A program made the position numbers and the translations under genes. From NCBI GenBank assembly GCA_017398825.1, contig JAFQEV010000034.1, positions 1 through 34,380 of the forward strand: a stretch of 34,380 nt of DNA, in the 5' to 3' direction. The stretch comes from Clostridia bacterium. Lineage in GTDB: Bacteria; Bacillota; Clostridia; Christensenellales; Borkfalkiaceae. This document shows positions 34,226 to 34,380 of the stretch, one piece after another; position 1 is the first letter of the stretch; every line of letters starts with the position of its first letter. Below the pieces are notes generated by a model that was not told where the DNA came from, did not search any database, and saw nothing but the letters and a program-made list of their open reading frames with translations.

Positions 34226-34380
34226 ATGTTTGGACAAATAATTTCTTTTATAAACGACGCGCTGTATACCTATATTTTAATAATACTTCTCGTTGTAGGC
34301 GGTATTTACTTTACCGTTCGCATTAAAGGCAAGCAGGTTACCTCTTTACCCGAACAGCTTAGGGTAGTTATGGAAAAACC
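34226..34380 (+). CDS. Alanine/glycine:cation symporter family protein, N-terminal fragment
   Basis: The first 51 codons of a gene that runs off the window. FINDALYTYILIILLVVGGIYFTVRIKGKQVTSLPEQLRVV resembles the N-terminus of AGCS (AlsT/DagA-type) sodium:alanine symporters: a short amphipathic start, one hydrophobic span, then GIYFT-R and a cytoplasmic segment. The family imports alanine or glycine with sodium. No Shine-Dalgarno precedes the ATG, and a consensus promoter ends 6 nt before it. The assignment rests on a short stretch only. Confidence 0.72.
   Translation, partial: MFGQIISFINDALYTYILIILLVVGGIYFTVRIKGKQVTSLPEQLRVVMEK

Noticed and set aside
34191-34241. Possible 16-codon leader peptide (TTG start after AAGGGGTG) before the symporter
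   Set aside because: It overlaps the -35 and -10 elements of the better-supported promoter, so it would lie upstream of the transcript.

Overview
The window looks like a chromosomal stretch of an anaerobic, low-to-moderate G+C Bacillota, most likely an uncultured gut-type member of the class Clostridia. This is an inference. It rests on the short HisG plus HisZ pair, a TrpR-like YerC regulator, formate-tetrahydrofolate ligase beside purine genes, a two-subunit indolepyruvate:ferredoxin oxidoreductase, AGGAG ribosome-binding sites and sigma-A-like TTGACT/TATAAT promoters. There are no tRNA, rRNA, CRISPR, phage or plasmid genes. Nearly all of the DNA is coding, in tightly packed operons.

Region 1 (1-10797) is a purine and one-carbon cluster: purM, purN, a PurO-type IMP cyclohydrolase, a free-standing AICAR formyltransferase (together replacing bifunctional PurH), purD, the long single-chain purL, and formate-tetrahydrofolate ligase, which makes the 10-formyl-THF used by PurN and AICAR formyltransferase. 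Two non-coding blocks, before purM and before purD, carry related copies of a structured repeat. Its hairpin pairing is kept although the right arm has changed.

Region 2 (10859-18235) continues on the same strand with an unusually short alanyl-tRNA synthetase, then phenylacetate-CoA ligase, IorA, IorB, a tandem ACT protein, an amidohydrolase and a TraX-like membrane protein. From paaK onward the genes overlap or nearly touch. They suggest an aryl-acid/aryl-pyruvate module, and the operon ends at a strong bidirectional terminator. A convergent SLC13/ArsB-type transporter follows.

Region 3 (19587-28590) is a complete histidine operon: yerC-like regulator, hisZ, G, D, C, B, H, A, F, IE and a PHP-type histidinol phosphatase. 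It is driven by a good promoter with a palindrome over the -10. Unexpectedly, the operon ends in a translationally coupled SASA-type carbohydrate esterase. A 163-bp MITE-like element with 25-bp inverted termini sits between that gene and the terminator.

Region 4 (28799-34380) holds small accessory units: a NagB-like protein and amidohydrolase divergent from an AraC-type regulator, 5-formyl-THF cyclo-ligase, two convergent short-chain dehydrogenases, and the first 51 codons of an alanine/glycine:cation symporter cut by the window end. Two genes here (AraC and the symporter) have a TATAAT ending exactly 6 nt before the ATG and no Shine-Dalgarno, suggesting leaderless mRNAs.

No single gene is clearly a new system. 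The best leads are the structured repeat in the purine cluster, the paaK-ior-ACT-amidohydrolase-TraX operon, the NagB-like/amidohydrolase pair, and the leaderless promoter geometry.
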